DNA of 64,000 bases from Halobacteriales archaeon QH_7_66_36 (GTDB lineage: Archaea > Halobacteriota > Halobacteria > Halobacteriales > Haloarculaceae). The position numbers and the translations under genes were made by a program. The notes under the pieces were generated by a model that saw only the letters and a program-made list of their open reading frames with translations, ran no database searches and was not told the origin of the DNA. Shown piece after piece: positions 25,679 through 35,025 of this stretch. Position 1 is the stretch's first letter. Each line of letters opens with the position of its first letter. The stretch covers positions 1-64,000 of the forward strand of contig PXQV01000015.1 in assembly GCA_003021175.1 (NCBI GenBank). Reading direction: 5' to 3'.

Positions 25679-27033
25679 GCCTCCTCGAAGTCGACGACCT
25701 CCGCACCCGGTTTTACACCGAGGAAGGCGTCGTCAAGGCGGTCGACGGCCTCTCCTACCGGATCGACGACGGAGAGAAGTTCGGCATCGTCGGCGAGTCC
25801 GGCGCGGGCAAGTCCGTCGCCTCGGCGTCGCTGATGCGGCTCATCGACAGCCCGGGGCGGATCGTCGGCGGGTCGATACGCTTCACGAAGCCGGAGACGG
25901 CCGAGACGTTCGCGTCGGCGTTCCCGGACCACGTCGTCGACGTCGAGGAGCTCCGCGCTGACCACGACCCGGTCGACCTCGTCGACCGGCTCCTCACGTC
26001 GGGACTCTCGCCGGCCGATATCGCTCCCGACGCGGGCCTATCACAGGGGGCGACCGCGTCGAGTATCGTCGCCGAGACGGGACTCACCGTGCGGGACCTC
26101 GTCGACAGCCGCCACGCGGCCGACGTCGGCCTCGTCGACGAGAACGACTTCGTCGTCCGCGACGGCAACGACCGGTACATCGAAGTCACGCGCGCGACGG
26201 ACCAAGCGTTGCGTCGGCTCCGCGGCGGTCACATCTCGATGATATTCCAGGACCCACAGACCGCGCTCAACCCGGTCTACACCGTCGGCGAGCAGATCTC
26301 CGAGGCCATCCGGACGCATCTCGACCTTTCCGAGTCGGCGGTGAAGGAGCGAGCCATCGAGATACTCGGACAGGTCGGCATCCCGGACCCCGCGGAGCGG
26401 TACAGCGACTACCCCCACGAGTTCTCCGGCGGGATGCAACAGCGGGCTGTCATCGCCATCGCGCTATCGTGTGACCCGGACCTCGTCATCGCCGACGAGC
26501 CGACGACGGCGCTCGACGTGACAATCGAAGCACAGATACTCGACCTGCTGGACGATCTGACGACCGGCCGGGAGATGGCAATCCAGCTCATCACCCACGA
26601 TCTGGGCGTCGTCGCCGAGGTCTGTGACCGGGTCGCCGTGATGTACGCCGGGAAGCCGGTCGAGGTCGCGCCGGTCGAGGAGCTCTACTACGACCCGAAA
26701 CACCCGTACACGGTCGGGCTGATGAGCTCGATTCCCCGCATCGGCGACGACCGACCGCGCCTCGATACGATACCGGGGACGATGCCCGACCTCGTCGAGA
26801 CGCCGCCGGGGTGTAGCTTCCACCCGCGGTGTCCCTACGCCGAGGAGGCGTGTACCCGCAAGGAGCCGCCGCTGGTCGATACGGGGACCGGGGAGGCGTA
26901 CGACCCGGACGCGCTCGAGGGCCACACCGCTTCGTGTCTGGCGTACACCGGCGACCTCGCCGGGAGGCTGGGGTTCGACGTACGGGTAACCGAGGAATCC
27001 GACGCCGCCGTCACCGGGGAGGAGAACGAATGA
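25675..27033 (+). CDS. ABC transporter ATP-binding protein (DppD type) with an insertion in the nucleotide-binding domain
   Basis: 452 residues. Walker [10 protein letters not shown] is at 40-48, but the Q-loop FQDP only comes at 191. That is about 145 residues later, against about 50 in the homologue at 5187-6224. The extra block (about residues 72-168) is acidic, predicted mixed helix/strand and matches nothing recognised. The rest is normal: signature FSGGMQQR, Walker B LVIADEP, and a C-terminal Cys segment [17 protein letters not shown]. It ends in an ATGA overlap with the next ATPase gene. Confidence 0.92.
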   Translation: MSLLEVDDLRTRFYTEEGVVKAVDGLSYRIDDGEKFGIVGESGAGKSVASASLMRLIDSPGRIVGGSIRFTKPETAETFASAFPDHVVDVEELRADHDPVDLVDRLLTSGLSPADIAPDAGLSQGATASSIVAETGLTVRDLVDSRHAADVGLVDENDFVVRDGNDRYIEVTRATDQALRRLRGGHISMIFQDPQTALNPVYTVGEQISEAIRTHLDLSESAVKERAIEILGQVGIPDPAERYSDYPHEFSGGMQQRAVIAIALSCDPDLVIADEPTTALDVTIEAQILDLLDDLTTGREMAIQLITHDLGVVAEVCDRVAVMYAGKPVEVAPVEELYYDPKHPYTVGLMSSIPRIGDDRPRLDTIPGTMPDLVETPPGCSFHPRCPYAEEACTRKEPPLVDTGTGEAYDPDALEGHTASCLAYTGDLAGRLGFDVRVTEESDAAVTGEENE

Positions 27034-28349
27034 GCTCGGAACCCCCACTCATCCGCGCGGAGGGACTGACGAAACACTACTCGTCGGACGACGGCCTTCT
27101 CGACCGGCTGTTCGGTGACACACAGCTGGTCAAGGCCGTCGACGGGGTCGACCTCGAAATCGAGGACGGCGAGACGCTCGGACTCGTCGGCGAGTCCGGC
27201 TGTGGGAAGTCGTCGCTGGGGCGAACGCTCGTCCAGCTGGAGGAGGCGACCGCGGGGTCAGTGTACTACCACGACAGCGACTCCGGCGAGCGGGTCGACC
27301 TGACGGAGCTGTCGAGCAGCGAGATGCAGGAGTACCGGAAGGAGGTGCAGTTCATCTTCCAGAACCCCGACGCCAGCCTGAACCCCCGACTCACCGTCGA
27401 GGACATCATCGGCGAGGCGTTCGACATCCACGGCATCGAGGAGGGGAACCGGAACGAGCGCGTGCGGGAACTGCTCGAAACCGTCGGTCTCCAGCGGAGT
27501 CACGCCGGCCGCTACCCTCACGAATTCTCCGGCGGGCAGCGCCAGCGCATCGGCATCGCCCGCGCGCTCGCCGTCGACCCGGAGTTCATCGTCTGTGACG
27601 AACCGGTGAGCGCACTCGACGTGAGCGTGCAGGCACAGATACTCAATCTGCTGGAGGAGCTACAGGAGGAGTTCGGTCTCTCGTATCTGTTCATCGCCCA
27701 CGACCTCTCCGTCGTCGAGCACATCTCCGACCGCGTCGCCGTGATGTATCTCGGCAACATCGTCGAGACCGGCGTGCCCGAAGACATCTTCGAGGAGCCA
27801 CACCACCCGTACACGGAGGCGCTCCTGTCGGCGATCCCGGAACCGGACCCGCTCTGGGTCCGCGACCGGGTCCAACTCGAAGGGACAGTCCCCTCGCCCA
27901 TCGACCCGCCCTCCGGCTGTCGATTCCACACCAGATGTCCGCAGATCATCCCGCCCGACGGGATGGACATCGAGCAGGCCGTCTACCGGGACATCGTCGG
28001 TCTCAGACAGCGCATCCGCGAGCGGGAGATAAACGTCGACCGGGTGCGCGAGGAGTTCGCCGAGGGGACATCGACCGACGCGGTCGCCGACGCGCTCGTC
28101 GGCCAGGAGTTCGACCATCCGCCGTCGGGCGTCCACCGCGACCGTGTCGAGGAGGCGCTGTCGCTGGTGGCCGAGAACAACTGGGAACGGGGCCGTGAGC
28201 TGCTCGCCGACCACTACGAGAGCGTCTGCGAGCGACGCGAGCCCGTCCTGCAGGAGGATGCGAACCCGAAGGCGTGTCACCTCTACGAACAGCCGCCGAC
28301 GGAGTCGATGGACACGGGAAGCCGACAGCAGGGCAGCGCGGACGACTGA
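27030..28349 (+). CDS. Dipeptide/oligopeptide ABC transporter ATP-binding protein (DppF type)
   Basis: 439 residues, last gene of the second peptide operon. The start [17 protein letters not shown] at 27030 overlaps the previous stop by four bases; a longer frame upstream is rejected. Motifs: Walker [10 protein letters not shown] (near 55), Q-loop [10 protein letters not shown], signature FSGGQRQR, Walker B FIVCDEP. The C-terminal peptide-transporter region has [13 protein letters not shown] near residue 292 and is followed by a 130-residue acidic extension ending near a Cys-His pair (ACHLYEQPP), like the DppF-type protein at 3839-5194. Confidence 0.93.
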   Translation: MSSEPPLIRAEGLTKHYSSDDGLLDRLFGDTQLVKAVDGVDLEIEDGETLGLVGESGCGKSSLGRTLVQLEEATAGSVYYHDSDSGERVDLTELSSSEMQEYRKEVQFIFQNPDASLNPRLTVEDIIGEAFDIHGIEEGNRNERVRELLETVGLQRSHAGRYPHEFSGGQRQRIGIARALAVDPEFIVCDEPVSALDVSVQAQILNLLEELQEEFGLSYLFIAHDLSVVEHISDRVAVMYLGNIVETGVPEDIFEEPHHPYTEALLSAIPEPDPLWVRDRVQLEGTVPSPIDPPSGCRFHTRCPQIIPPDGMDIEQAVYRDIVGLRQRIREREINVDRVREEFAEGTSTDAVADALVGQEFDHPPSGVHRDRVEEALSLVAENNWERGRELLADHYESVCERREPVLQEDANPKACHLYEQPPTESMDTGSRQQGSADD

Positions 28350-28373
28350 CGCCGACAGGTCCGGAACCGCACG

Positions 28374-28381
28374 CTTTTGAT
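28374..28381 (+). promoter_or_regulatory. TATA box before the 28404 gene
   Basis: CTTTTGAT lies about 26 bases before the ATG at 28404 and overlaps a possible upstream TTG start, which is therefore unlikely to be used. Confidence 0.55.
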
Positions 28382-28403
28382 TTCTCGGCGCGTACGACGG
28401 CTG

Positions 28404-28928
28404 ATGCGTCGGCTCTACGAGTCGCGGGCGCTCGAATACGACGACACGGACCCGCACGCCCCCAAGCGGCGGAACGAGGACGACCCAGGGCCGCGGTCGA
28501 TCGACTGGGACGCCGCGAGCCACGCCATCCTCCCACGGCGACTCCGACAGCACGCCATCACGGTCGACGTGGAGACGACCCGCGACCGCTACGCGCGGGA
28601 CGCTCCCGTCGAGTTCCGGGTGACGTTCCGCAATCGGCTCCCGTTCCCGGTCACAGTCCCGACGTCGTCGCCGGTGCCGTGGACGTGGAGCCTCGACGGG
28701 CTCGACGAGGCGAGCCACGTCGCGTCCCACCCCAGCGACGCCGGCCTGTTCGAGTTCGGCCGCGCGGAACGGAAGCGGTTCAGTCGCCGGTGGACACAGC
28801 GGATCCGACAGGACGCTCGGACGTGGACGCCGGCGGAGACCGGCGAGCACACGCTCGGCGTCCGCATCAACACGCCGGAGGGGTGGGACGACGCGCTCGC
28901 CGCCGAGACGACGTTCTACATCGAATGA
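28404..28928 (+). CDS. Haloarchaeal protein of unknown function
   Basis: 174 residues without signal or membrane segment. The N-terminal part is charged; from residue 55 a beta-sandwich-like pattern follows (ITVDVETTRDRY, VEFRVTFRNRLPFPVTVPT) that resembles an immunoglobulin-like accessory fold. It overlaps the cupredoxin-like gene by four bases (ATGA), so the two are translated together. Function unknown. Confidence 0.7.
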   Translation: MRRLYESRALEYDDTDPHAPKRRNEDDPGPRSIDWDAASHAILPRRLRQHAITVDVETTRDRYARDAPVEFRVTFRNRLPFPVTVPTSSPVPWTWSLDGLDEASHVASHPSDAGLFEFGRAERKRFSRRWTQRIRQDARTWTPAETGEHTLGVRINTPEGWDDALAAETTFYIE

Positions 28929-29536
28929 CCCGGCCGACGCGGCGGGCCCTGTTGGCCGCGGCCGGCGCGGCACTGTTCGCCGGCTGTGAGAGCGAGCGCG
29001 AGCCGACGATATCGTCCACGCGCTCGCCCGCCCCGGCACCGACGTACACGGAAACGCCGGAGGGACCGTCGCTCACGGCCAGTCTCCCCGGCGCGTCGCT
29101 GCCGTCCGCGCCGGCGAGCGAGCGAACCGTGACGATGGGCTGTGACAACGAGGACAAGGTGTACTTCTTTTCGCCGGCGCTGGTGTGGGTTGAGCCGGGA
29201 GCGACCATCCGGTGGGGACTCGCCTCGCAGTGTCGCCAACAGTCGCTGGCGTACCATCCGGACAACGACCGACCGCTGCGGATGCCCGCGGACGCGGAGC
29301 CGTGGGCCAGCCCGGTGATGCAGGGGTCGGGGACGTTCTCCCACGAGCTCACCGTTCCGGGCGTGTACGACGTCGCGGGACTGTTTGAGGACGCCGGACA
29401 GGTGTCGACGGTCGTCGTCGGCCGCCCGACGCTCGCGGACGAACCCGCGATGACCGACGACGGGTCCGCGTTGCCGGCCCCTGCACGGGAGAGCTTCGAA
29501 ACGCTACACCGGGCGCTCCGGGCCGGATTCGAGTAG
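28925..29536 (+). CDS. Cupredoxin-like (halocyanin-type) lipoprotein with degenerate copper site
   Basis: 203 residues. The N-terminus has a Tat-like twin Arg (RPTRRALLAAAG) and lipobox FAGC at residue 21, then a Thr/Pro/Ser-rich spacer. The cupredoxin-like core covers residues 68-165 (VWVEPGATIRWGL, GTFSHELTVPGVYDVAGLF). In halocyanins the last strand carries Cys, His and Met copper ligands; here that segment reads YDVAGLFEDAGQVS and has none of them. A His is present in LAYHPDND. It probably has the fold but not a blue-copper centre. Confidence 0.7.
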   Translation: MTRPTRRALLAAAGAALFAGCESEREPTISSTRSPAPAPTYTETPEGPSLTASLPGASLPSAPASERTVTMGCDNEDKVYFFSPALVWVEPGATIRWGLASQCRQQSLAYHPDNDRPLRMPADAEPWASPVMQGSGTFSHELTVPGVYDVAGLFEDAGQVSTVVVGRPTLADEPAMTDDGSALPAPARESFETLHRALRAGFE

Positions 29537-29551
29537 CCGAAGACGAGGGAC

Positions 29552-29710
29552 TCAGCAGCGGTCGGCGAGAATCGGTGCGTCGTCTCGCGGCATCGAGAGC
29601 CACGCCCCGTCGCAGGATACGTCGGCGATGACGTACGCGTCACCGTCGACGGCGGCCATTACCTCGCCGTGCGCGGACGAACTCTCCGAAACCGCTGAGT
29701 CCGGCACCAT
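29552..29710 (-). CDS. 52-residue haloarchaeal small protein
   Basis: A short frame from ATG at 29710 to TGA encodes 52 residues: an N-terminal Ser-rich part, then MAAVDGDAYVIADVSCDGAW and an acidic C-terminus. It looks like a small halophile family in which a Val-Ile-Ala-Asp-Val-Ser strand is followed by Ala-Trp (recalled as DUF7556-like, not certain). A good TATA box lies 26 bases upstream. It converges with the cupredoxin-like gene. Confidence 0.65.
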   Translation of the reverse strand: MVPDSAVSESSSAHGEVMAAVDGDAYVIADVSCDGAWLSMPRDDAPILADRC

Positions 29711-29732
29711 GAGTGTGAGTTGTTCACATGAA

Positions 29733-29740
29733 CATAAAAG
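29733..29740 (-). promoter_or_regulatory. TATA box of the 52-residue protein gene
   Basis: Minus-strand CTTTTATG centred 26 bases before the ATG at 29710. It supports this short frame as a real, leaderless gene. Confidence 0.65.
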
Positions 29741-29947
29741 GGTGGCGAAGGACGGTCGTCACCGTGCAGTCGGCTGCTTCGAGACCGTAGTGAGGGTGGG
29801 CGATACGCACGTGCGTCCACGAGACCGGCGCGTTCGGGGATGTGCCGTCATCGAACGGGAGACACGGCCGTGAGTGGTTCGAATTTCGGTCGGGAGCGGT
29901 TCTCACGGAAGTGTAAGGTCTTAGTGTCCGGCGCGAGGCGTAGTGGT

Positions 29948-30793
29948 ATGAACGTCGCAGACGCCATGACGCCTCGCGATTCGCTGGTGACGGCGGTCGT
30001 CCCCGGCACCCGCGAGGACGTGCTCGACCGGCTGCAGGACAACGAATTCTCGTCGATCCCCGTCGTGAACGACGACTCGGGGGAGTTCCGCGGCCTCGTC
30101 TCCCGCGAGCGGCTCATGGCCGAACCGGACGAGGACCAAGTCGCCCTCCTCGTCGAGGAGGTGGAGTCGGTCGCGGCCGACGCCCCCGTCGGCACGGCGG
30201 TCGCCGTTATCAACTCGACCAGCCAGCGCCGGGTCCCCGTGGTCGACGACGGCGACCTCGCGGGTATCGTCACCGTCACTGATCTGGTTCGTGCGGTCGC
30301 GAACGACGACGTGGCGGCCGACGCGACGGCGGCCGAACTCATGACCGAACGCGTTAACACGACGTCTCAGGGGACGCCGCTGACGGTCGCGGAACGGGAG
30401 TTGGCCTACGCCGGCGAGGCGTACGGTCTCGTCCTCGACGACTCGGCACGGCCAACGGGTATGTTGACGGAGGTCGACGTGCTCGACGTGGCTCGCATCG
30501 TCGAGGGCGAGGAGTCGACCGGCGACGCCATCGCCGACGAGGACGACGACTGGAAGTGGGAGGGAATCAAGGCGGTCGGCGCGCGGTATCTGCCGACGCG
30601 CAACGTCGAACTCCCCGCCGAACCGGTCGCGGAGTTCATGACCGACTCGCTCGTCACCGTCGCGCGCTCGAAGCCGGTGACGGAGATCGCCCGCCTGTTC
30701 GTCACGGAGGACATCGAGCAGGCCCCCGTCGTGAGCGGCGACGAGGTAGTCGGCGTCGTCCGGGATACGGATCTGCTCGACGCGCTCGTATGA
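29948..30793 (+). CDS. Four-CBS-domain protein
   Basis: 281 residues made of two tandem CBS pairs: residues 3-65 (VADAMTPRDSLVTAV), 68-130, 133-190 and 225-280 (VAEFMTDSLVTVA to VVRDTDLLDALV). CBS pairs bind adenine nucleotides and act as energy sensors. The repeated D-x-x-x-A strand ends (VTDLVRAV, RDTDLLDAL) are typical. The ATG at 29948 is chosen because it opens the first CBS domain. It ends with an ATGA overlap into glyS, so both genes are translated together. Confidence 0.88.
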   Translation: MNVADAMTPRDSLVTAVVPGTREDVLDRLQDNEFSSIPVVNDDSGEFRGLVSRERLMAEPDEDQVALLVEEVESVAADAPVGTAVAVINSTSQRRVPVVDDGDLAGIVTVTDLVRAVANDDVAADATAAELMTERVNTTSQGTPLTVAERELAYAGEAYGLVLDDSARPTGMLTEVDVLDVARIVEGEESTGDAIADEDDDWKWEGIKAVGARYLPTRNVELPAEPVAEFMTDSLVTVARSKPVTEIARLFVTEDIEQAPVVSGDEVVGVVRDTDLLDALV

Positions 30794-32583
30794 GTCGGGA
30801 CGACCCGGACCCGACCGAACTGGCGACGGTCACGGAACTCGCCAAGCGGCGGGGGTTCTACTTCCAGACCGCGGAGGCGTACGGCGGCGTCGGCGGATTC
30901 TTCACCTACGGGCCGCAGGGCGCGGCGCTGAAGCGCAACGTCGAGGACGCGTGGCGCGACCGGTTCGTCACCCGCGCCGGCCACATGGAGGTGTCCGCGC
31001 CCGACGTGATGCCCGAACCCGTCTTCGAGGCGTCCGGCCATCTCGACGGCTTCGACGACATGATCGTCGAGTGTCCCGACTGCGACGCCTCGCACCGCGC
31101 CGACCACCTCGTGGAGGACGACTCCGAGTACGAGGACGCCGAGGCGCTCGGTCTCGACCGTGTCGCCGACCTGCTCGGCGACCTCGACCTGACGTGTCCG
31201 GAGTGCGGCGCGTCGCTCGCCGACGAACCCGTCGAGGAGTTCAACCTGATGTTCGAGACGGACATCGGCCCCGGCTCCGCCCAGTCCGGCTATCTCCGCC
31301 CGGAGACGGCACAGGGTATCTTCGCCGAGTTCCCGCGACTGAAACAGTACGCCCGCGAGCAACTCCCGTTCGGCGTCGCACAGATCGGCGCGGCCTACCG
31401 CAACGAGATCGCGCCACGGCGCGGTCTGGTCCGCGTGCGGGCGTTCACGCAGGCGGAGTTGGAACACTTCGTCCATCCCGAGAAAGACGACCCGCCGCTC
31501 GACGCGGTGGCCGACGTGGAACTGCCGCTCTACTCGGCGACGGCACAGGAGGGCGACGGCTCCGTCGAGACGAAGACGGTCCGCGAGGCCGTCGACGACG
31601 GCACCATCGAGTCGCCGTGGATCGCCTACTATCTCGGCGTCGCCCGCGACTGGTACGCGGCCATCGGCGTCGACATGGACCGGTTCCGCTACCGTCAACA
31701 CCTGTCGGGCGAGCGCGCCCACTACGCCGCGGACTGCTGGGACGCCGAAACCGAGGTGGACGGCGACTGGATCGAGGTGACCGGCTTCGCCTACCGGAGC
31801 GACTACGACCTCGCCAACCACGCGGCCCACTCCGAGGAGTCGTTCACCGTCTTCGAGCAGTACGACGAGCCCAAGACCGTCGAGCGGGCGAGCGTCGACC
31901 CCGACATGGCGACGCTCGGTCCCGAATACGGCGGTGCGGCGGGCGACATCGCGGACGCGCTCGAACGCCTCGCCGAGCGCGACCCCGACGCCTTCGACGC
32001 GGAGACGGTCGCGGTCGACGCCGACGGCGAGACGTACGCGGTCGACGCCGAGGTGGCGAACTTCTCGGTCGAGGCCGTCACCAAGGCGGGCGAACACGTC
32101 ACGCCGCACGTCGTCGAGCCGTCCTTCGGCATCGGACGGCTGTTCTACACCGTCCTCGCGCACAGCCACCGCGAGGACGAGGTGGACGGCGAGGCGCGGA
32201 CATATCTCGAACTCCCCGCGGAACTCGCGCCGACGTTCGCCTGCGTCGCGCCGCTCGTCACTGACGCGCCGCTCGTGGAGCGGGCCGAGGCGGTTCGCGA
32301 GGAACTCCGCGCGGCCGGCTTCGCCGTCGACTACGACGACTCCGGCTCCATCGGCCGTCGCTACCGCCGACAGGACGAGGTCGGCACGCCGGTCTGTGTC
32401 ACAATCGACCACGAGACGGTCGAGCAGAGCGACCACGACGCCGCGACCGTCACGCTCCGCGACCGCGACACGACCGCACAGGCGCGCGTCCCCGTCCCCG
32501 ACCTCGTCGAACACCTGACCGCGCTCCGAGCGGGCACGGACTTCGCCGACCTGCTGGACCGCGAGGGCGTCCACGAAGTGTAA
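30790..32583 (+). CDS. glyS: Glycyl-tRNA synthetase
   Basis: Class II aminoacyl-tRNA synthetase of the eukaryotic/archaeal alpha2 type, 597 residues, charging tRNA-Gly. The N-terminal catalytic core begins with RRGFYFQTAEAYGG and contains YLRPETAQGIF (near residue 178), motif 2 (AYRNEIAPRRGLVRVRAF near 218) and motif 3 (SFGIGRLFYTVLAH near 450). A zinc-like insertion with CPDC (near 97) and CPECGA (near 137) is present. The C-terminal 100 residues are the anticodon-binding domain (FACVAPLVTDAP). The start codon overlaps the CBS gene stop. Confidence 0.97.
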   Translation: MSRDDPDPTELATVTELAKRRGFYFQTAEAYGGVGGFFTYGPQGAALKRNVEDAWRDRFVTRAGHMEVSAPDVMPEPVFEASGHLDGFDDMIVECPDCDASHRADHLVEDDSEYEDAEALGLDRVADLLGDLDLTCPECGASLADEPVEEFNLMFETDIGPGSAQSGYLRPETAQGIFAEFPRLKQYAREQLPFGVAQIGAAYRNEIAPRRGLVRVRAFTQAELEHFVHPEKDDPPLDAVADVELPLYSATAQEGDGSVETKTVREAVDDGTIESPWIAYYLGVARDWYAAIGVDMDRFRYRQHLSGERAHYAADCWDAETEVDGDWIEVTGFAYRSDYDLANHAAHSEESFTVFEQYDEPKTVERASVDPDMATLGPEYGGAAGDIADALERLAERDPDAFDAETVAVDADGETYAVDAEVANFSVEAVTKAGEHVTPHVVEPSFGIGRLFYTVLAHSHREDEVDGEARTYLELPAELAPTFACVAPLVTDAPLVERAEAVREELRAAGFAVDYDDSGSIGRRYRRQDEVGTPVCVTIDHETVEQSDHDAATVTLRDRDTTAQARVPVPDLVEHLTALRAGTDFADLLDREGVHEV

Positions 32584-32657
32584 GTCGGGTTCCGCCCGAC
32601 GCGGCCGCCCTGTCGGGAAACCACCACATCTATACTGACGTCAGCGCTGGAAGAGAT

Positions 32658-33995
32658 ATGAACGCTGCCCGCGCGCTGGCGCTCGCGGTCGTCGTCCTCC
32701 TCGCGTCGTCGCTCCTCGTCGGCCTCGCCACGGACCGGGCGAGCAGCGAGCAGCCGACGCCCGAGGGCGACGCGACCACCCCCTCCAACTACACGCTCAT
32801 CGGCGTCCAAGCGGTCGGGTGGTTCGGGAACGACAACGGCTACGCGGCGGTCGTCGCGCCCAACGGCAGTCTCGTCTGGCGCTGGTCCGTCCCGAACGCC
32901 CGCGTGTTCGACACCGAGCAGTTGCAAAACGGCAACGTCCTCGCCAGCGTCGCCGTCGTCGTCCCCAACGAGTCGTGTCCCGAGCGGTATCAGGAGCGTG
33001 ACAGCCCGGCGAACTGCGTCCACAACCGCGTCGTCGAGATCGACTACGAGACGCAGGACGTCGTCTGGGAGTACGACTGGTACGACGCGTTCCCGAACCA
33101 CCACGAGGTACACGACGCCGACCGACTCCCCAACGGCGAGACGGCCATTGCCGACATGGGGAACGACCGCGCGTTCACGGTGAACGAGGCCGGCGAGATA
33201 ACGTGGGAGTGGAACGCCTCGGACCACATCGCACGGGGGACGCCGTGGTTCGAACAGCACGTCCCCGCCGACAAGGCAGACGAGTTCGCCAGCAGCGGGC
33301 CGGAGTCCGACTGGACCCATCTGAACGACATCGACCAGCTGTCGAACGGGAACTTCCTCCTCTCCGTTCGCAACTACGACGTGGTGTTGGAGGTAAACCG
33401 CGAGAACGAGATCGTCGAGACGTACGGCGAACCCGACGACCACGCGATTATGAGCGAGCAGCACAACCCGAACGTGCTGGCCGGACCCGGGACGATGCTG
33501 GTCGCGGACTCGGAGAACGACCGCATCGTCGAACTCGACACGGAGACGGAAGAGATCATCTGGCAGTACGAGCGCGTGCCGGCGTCCTCGGGCGTCGACC
33601 GGCGGTCGCTCCAGTGGCCCCGCGACGCCGACCGCCTCCCGGGCGGCAACACGCTGATCACCGATTCACGCCGCTACCGCGTGCTCGAAGTGCGACCGGA
33701 CGGCAGCGTCGCGTGGTCGTTCAACTCACAGACGGCGCTCGGAGAGAAGGCGATCATCTACGAGGCCGACCGCATCCGCCTCGACGACGGCTATCGCCCG
33801 GAGGAGCCGGGCGGCGTCCGCTCCGGCGACGGGTTGCAGAGTCAGACGGAGGGACCGCTGGCCGGCGCGTACGCCACGGCCGACTCGTGGCTCGCCTTCG
33901 TCCTCCCGGCGTGGATGGGACCGCTCTCGGCGCTCGTCGCGCTCGGGGACGCGCTCGCCGCACTGCTGTTGGCCCGTGAACTCCGGAGCGGGTGA
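32658..33995 (+). CDS. Arylsulfotransferase (ASST)-like beta-propeller protein
   Basis: 445 residues with an N-terminal membrane segment (residues 6-25) and a C-terminal hydrophobic one (about 405-435). Between them lies a six-bladed propeller of ASST type with blades such as PNGSLVWRWSV, QDVVWEYDWYD, GEITWEWNAS and TEEIIWQYERV, plus conserved HHEVHDADRLPNG and HLNDIDQLSNGNFLLSVRN segments. Bacterial ASST transfers sulfate between phenols with a catalytic His; whether this protein is active is not shown. It meets the next gene end to end with no gap between stops. Confidence 0.8.
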   Translation: MNAARALALAVVVLLASSLLVGLATDRASSEQPTPEGDATTPSNYTLIGVQAVGWFGNDNGYAAVVAPNGSLVWRWSVPNARVFDTEQLQNGNVLASVAVVVPNESCPERYQERDSPANCVHNRVVEIDYETQDVVWEYDWYDAFPNHHEVHDADRLPNGETAIADMGNDRAFTVNEAGEITWEWNASDHIARGTPWFEQHVPADKADEFASSGPESDWTHLNDIDQLSNGNFLLSVRNYDVVLEVNRENEIVETYGEPDDHAIMSEQHNPNVLAGPGTMLVADSENDRIVELDTETEEIIWQYERVPASSGVDRRSLQWPRDADRLPGGNTLITDSRRYRVLEVRPDGSVAWSFNSQTALGEKAIIYEADRIRLDDGYRPEEPGGVRSGDGLQSQTEGPLAGAYATADSWLAFVLPAWMGPLSALVALGDALAALLLARELRSG

Positions 33996-34931
33996 TCAGG
34001 GCTTGCGGTGGGGCTGGACCGGTCGTGAGAGCTCCGGGTCGCGGCCGAACTCGTCGAAGCGGTCGATATCCCCGAGCGCGTAGCCGAGTTCCCGCGTCTC
34101 GGCGTTGTCCACGAGTCGGCCTTCGACCTCTGGGGCTTCGTCCTCGAAGCCGGGCTTGACGCGGACGATCTTGGCCGGTTGCCCGACGACGACGTGGTGG
34201 GGCGGCACGTCGCCGGTGACGGTCGCACGCGCGCCGACGAGGCTGTTCTCGCCGACGCGGACGCCGGCAGTCACCATCGCGTCGTAGGTGACGCGGGCGT
34301 CGTCCTCGATCATCGTGTGGTAGTTGCGCACCTCCGTCTGGTCGACCACGTCGTGGTCGTGGCTGTACACGTGGGCGTCGTCGGAGATAGAGACGCGGTC
34401 GCCGATGGTCAGCTTCCCGCGGTCGTCGAGGTGGACATCGTCGTGGATGACCGTGCTGTCGCCGACGGAGATGTTGTGGCCGTACGAGAACGTGACGCCC
34501 TTGAAGATCCGGAGATCGTCGCCCGCCTCCTCGAACAGGTGGTTCGCGAGCATCCCCCGGAAGCGGAGCGCGAACGCGATGTTGTCGGCCATCGGCGTGG
34601 CGTCGAACTGCCGCCAGAGCCACTGGAGATGCTTCGACCGCTCGAACGTCGCCTCGTCCTTCTCGGCGTAGTACTCCGCTTCCAGCGTCGTGTTACACGG
34701 GTCGTACCCTTGGAGCCTGACGCGTTCGGCTGGGGACACGTCCTTGCCCGCCTGCCACCGCTCGTACGCCTCGCGGTCGCCGTACAGGTCGACGAGCACG
34801 TCCTGTACGACGTCGCAGGTGCTCTCCTCGGCGTCCGGTCCGGCGGCCGTCAGCCGACTGTCGACCGCTTCGAGAAACTCCGACAGCCCCGCCTCCGCTT
34901 CCTCCGGGAGCGACACGTGCCGTTTGGTCAT
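33996..34931 (-). CDS. Hexapeptide-repeat (left-handed beta-helix) acyltransferase-like protein
   Basis: 311 residues. An N-terminal helical part of about 150 residues is followed by hexapeptide repeats (residues about 155-265), e.g. ISVGDSTVIHDDVHL, LTIGDRVSISDDAHVYSHDH and VRVGENSLVGARATVTGDV, and the usual ending VVVGQPAKIVRVKPG. Such proteins acetylate sugars or other small molecules, often forming trimers. The ATG at 34931 is preferred to an Arg-rich upstream frame. It is convergent with the ASST-like gene, with adjoining stop codons. Substrate unknown. Confidence 0.85.
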   Translation of the reverse strand: MTKRHVSLPEEAEAGLSEFLEAVDSRLTAAGPDAEESTCDVVQDVLVDLYGDREAYERWQAGKDVSPAERVRLQGYDPCNTTLEAEYYAEKDEATFERSKHLQWLWRQFDATPMADNIAFALRFRGMLANHLFEEAGDDLRIFKGVTFSYGHNISVGDSTVIHDDVHLDDRGKLTIGDRVSISDDAHVYSHDHDVVDQTEVRNYHTMIEDDARVTYDAMVTAGVRVGENSLVGARATVTGDVPPHHVVVGQPAKIVRVKPGFEDEAPEVEGRLVDNAETRELGYALGDIDRFDEFGRDPELSRPVQPHRKP

Positions 34932-35025
34932 ATCACCCGGTATCCGGGCAGTCCGTATGAGGGTTTCCGTCGCGTCACCGTTACGACGCACTCACCGGGT
35001 TACTCGAACGTTATCGGGCAGAGCG

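Noticed and set aside
30406-32574. Open frame of 722 codons on the minus strand opposite glyS
   Set aside because: It is the mirror of glyS and the CBS gene, with Arg/Val/Asp composition typical of reverse frames in GC-rich DNA; the plus-strand genes have clear motifs.
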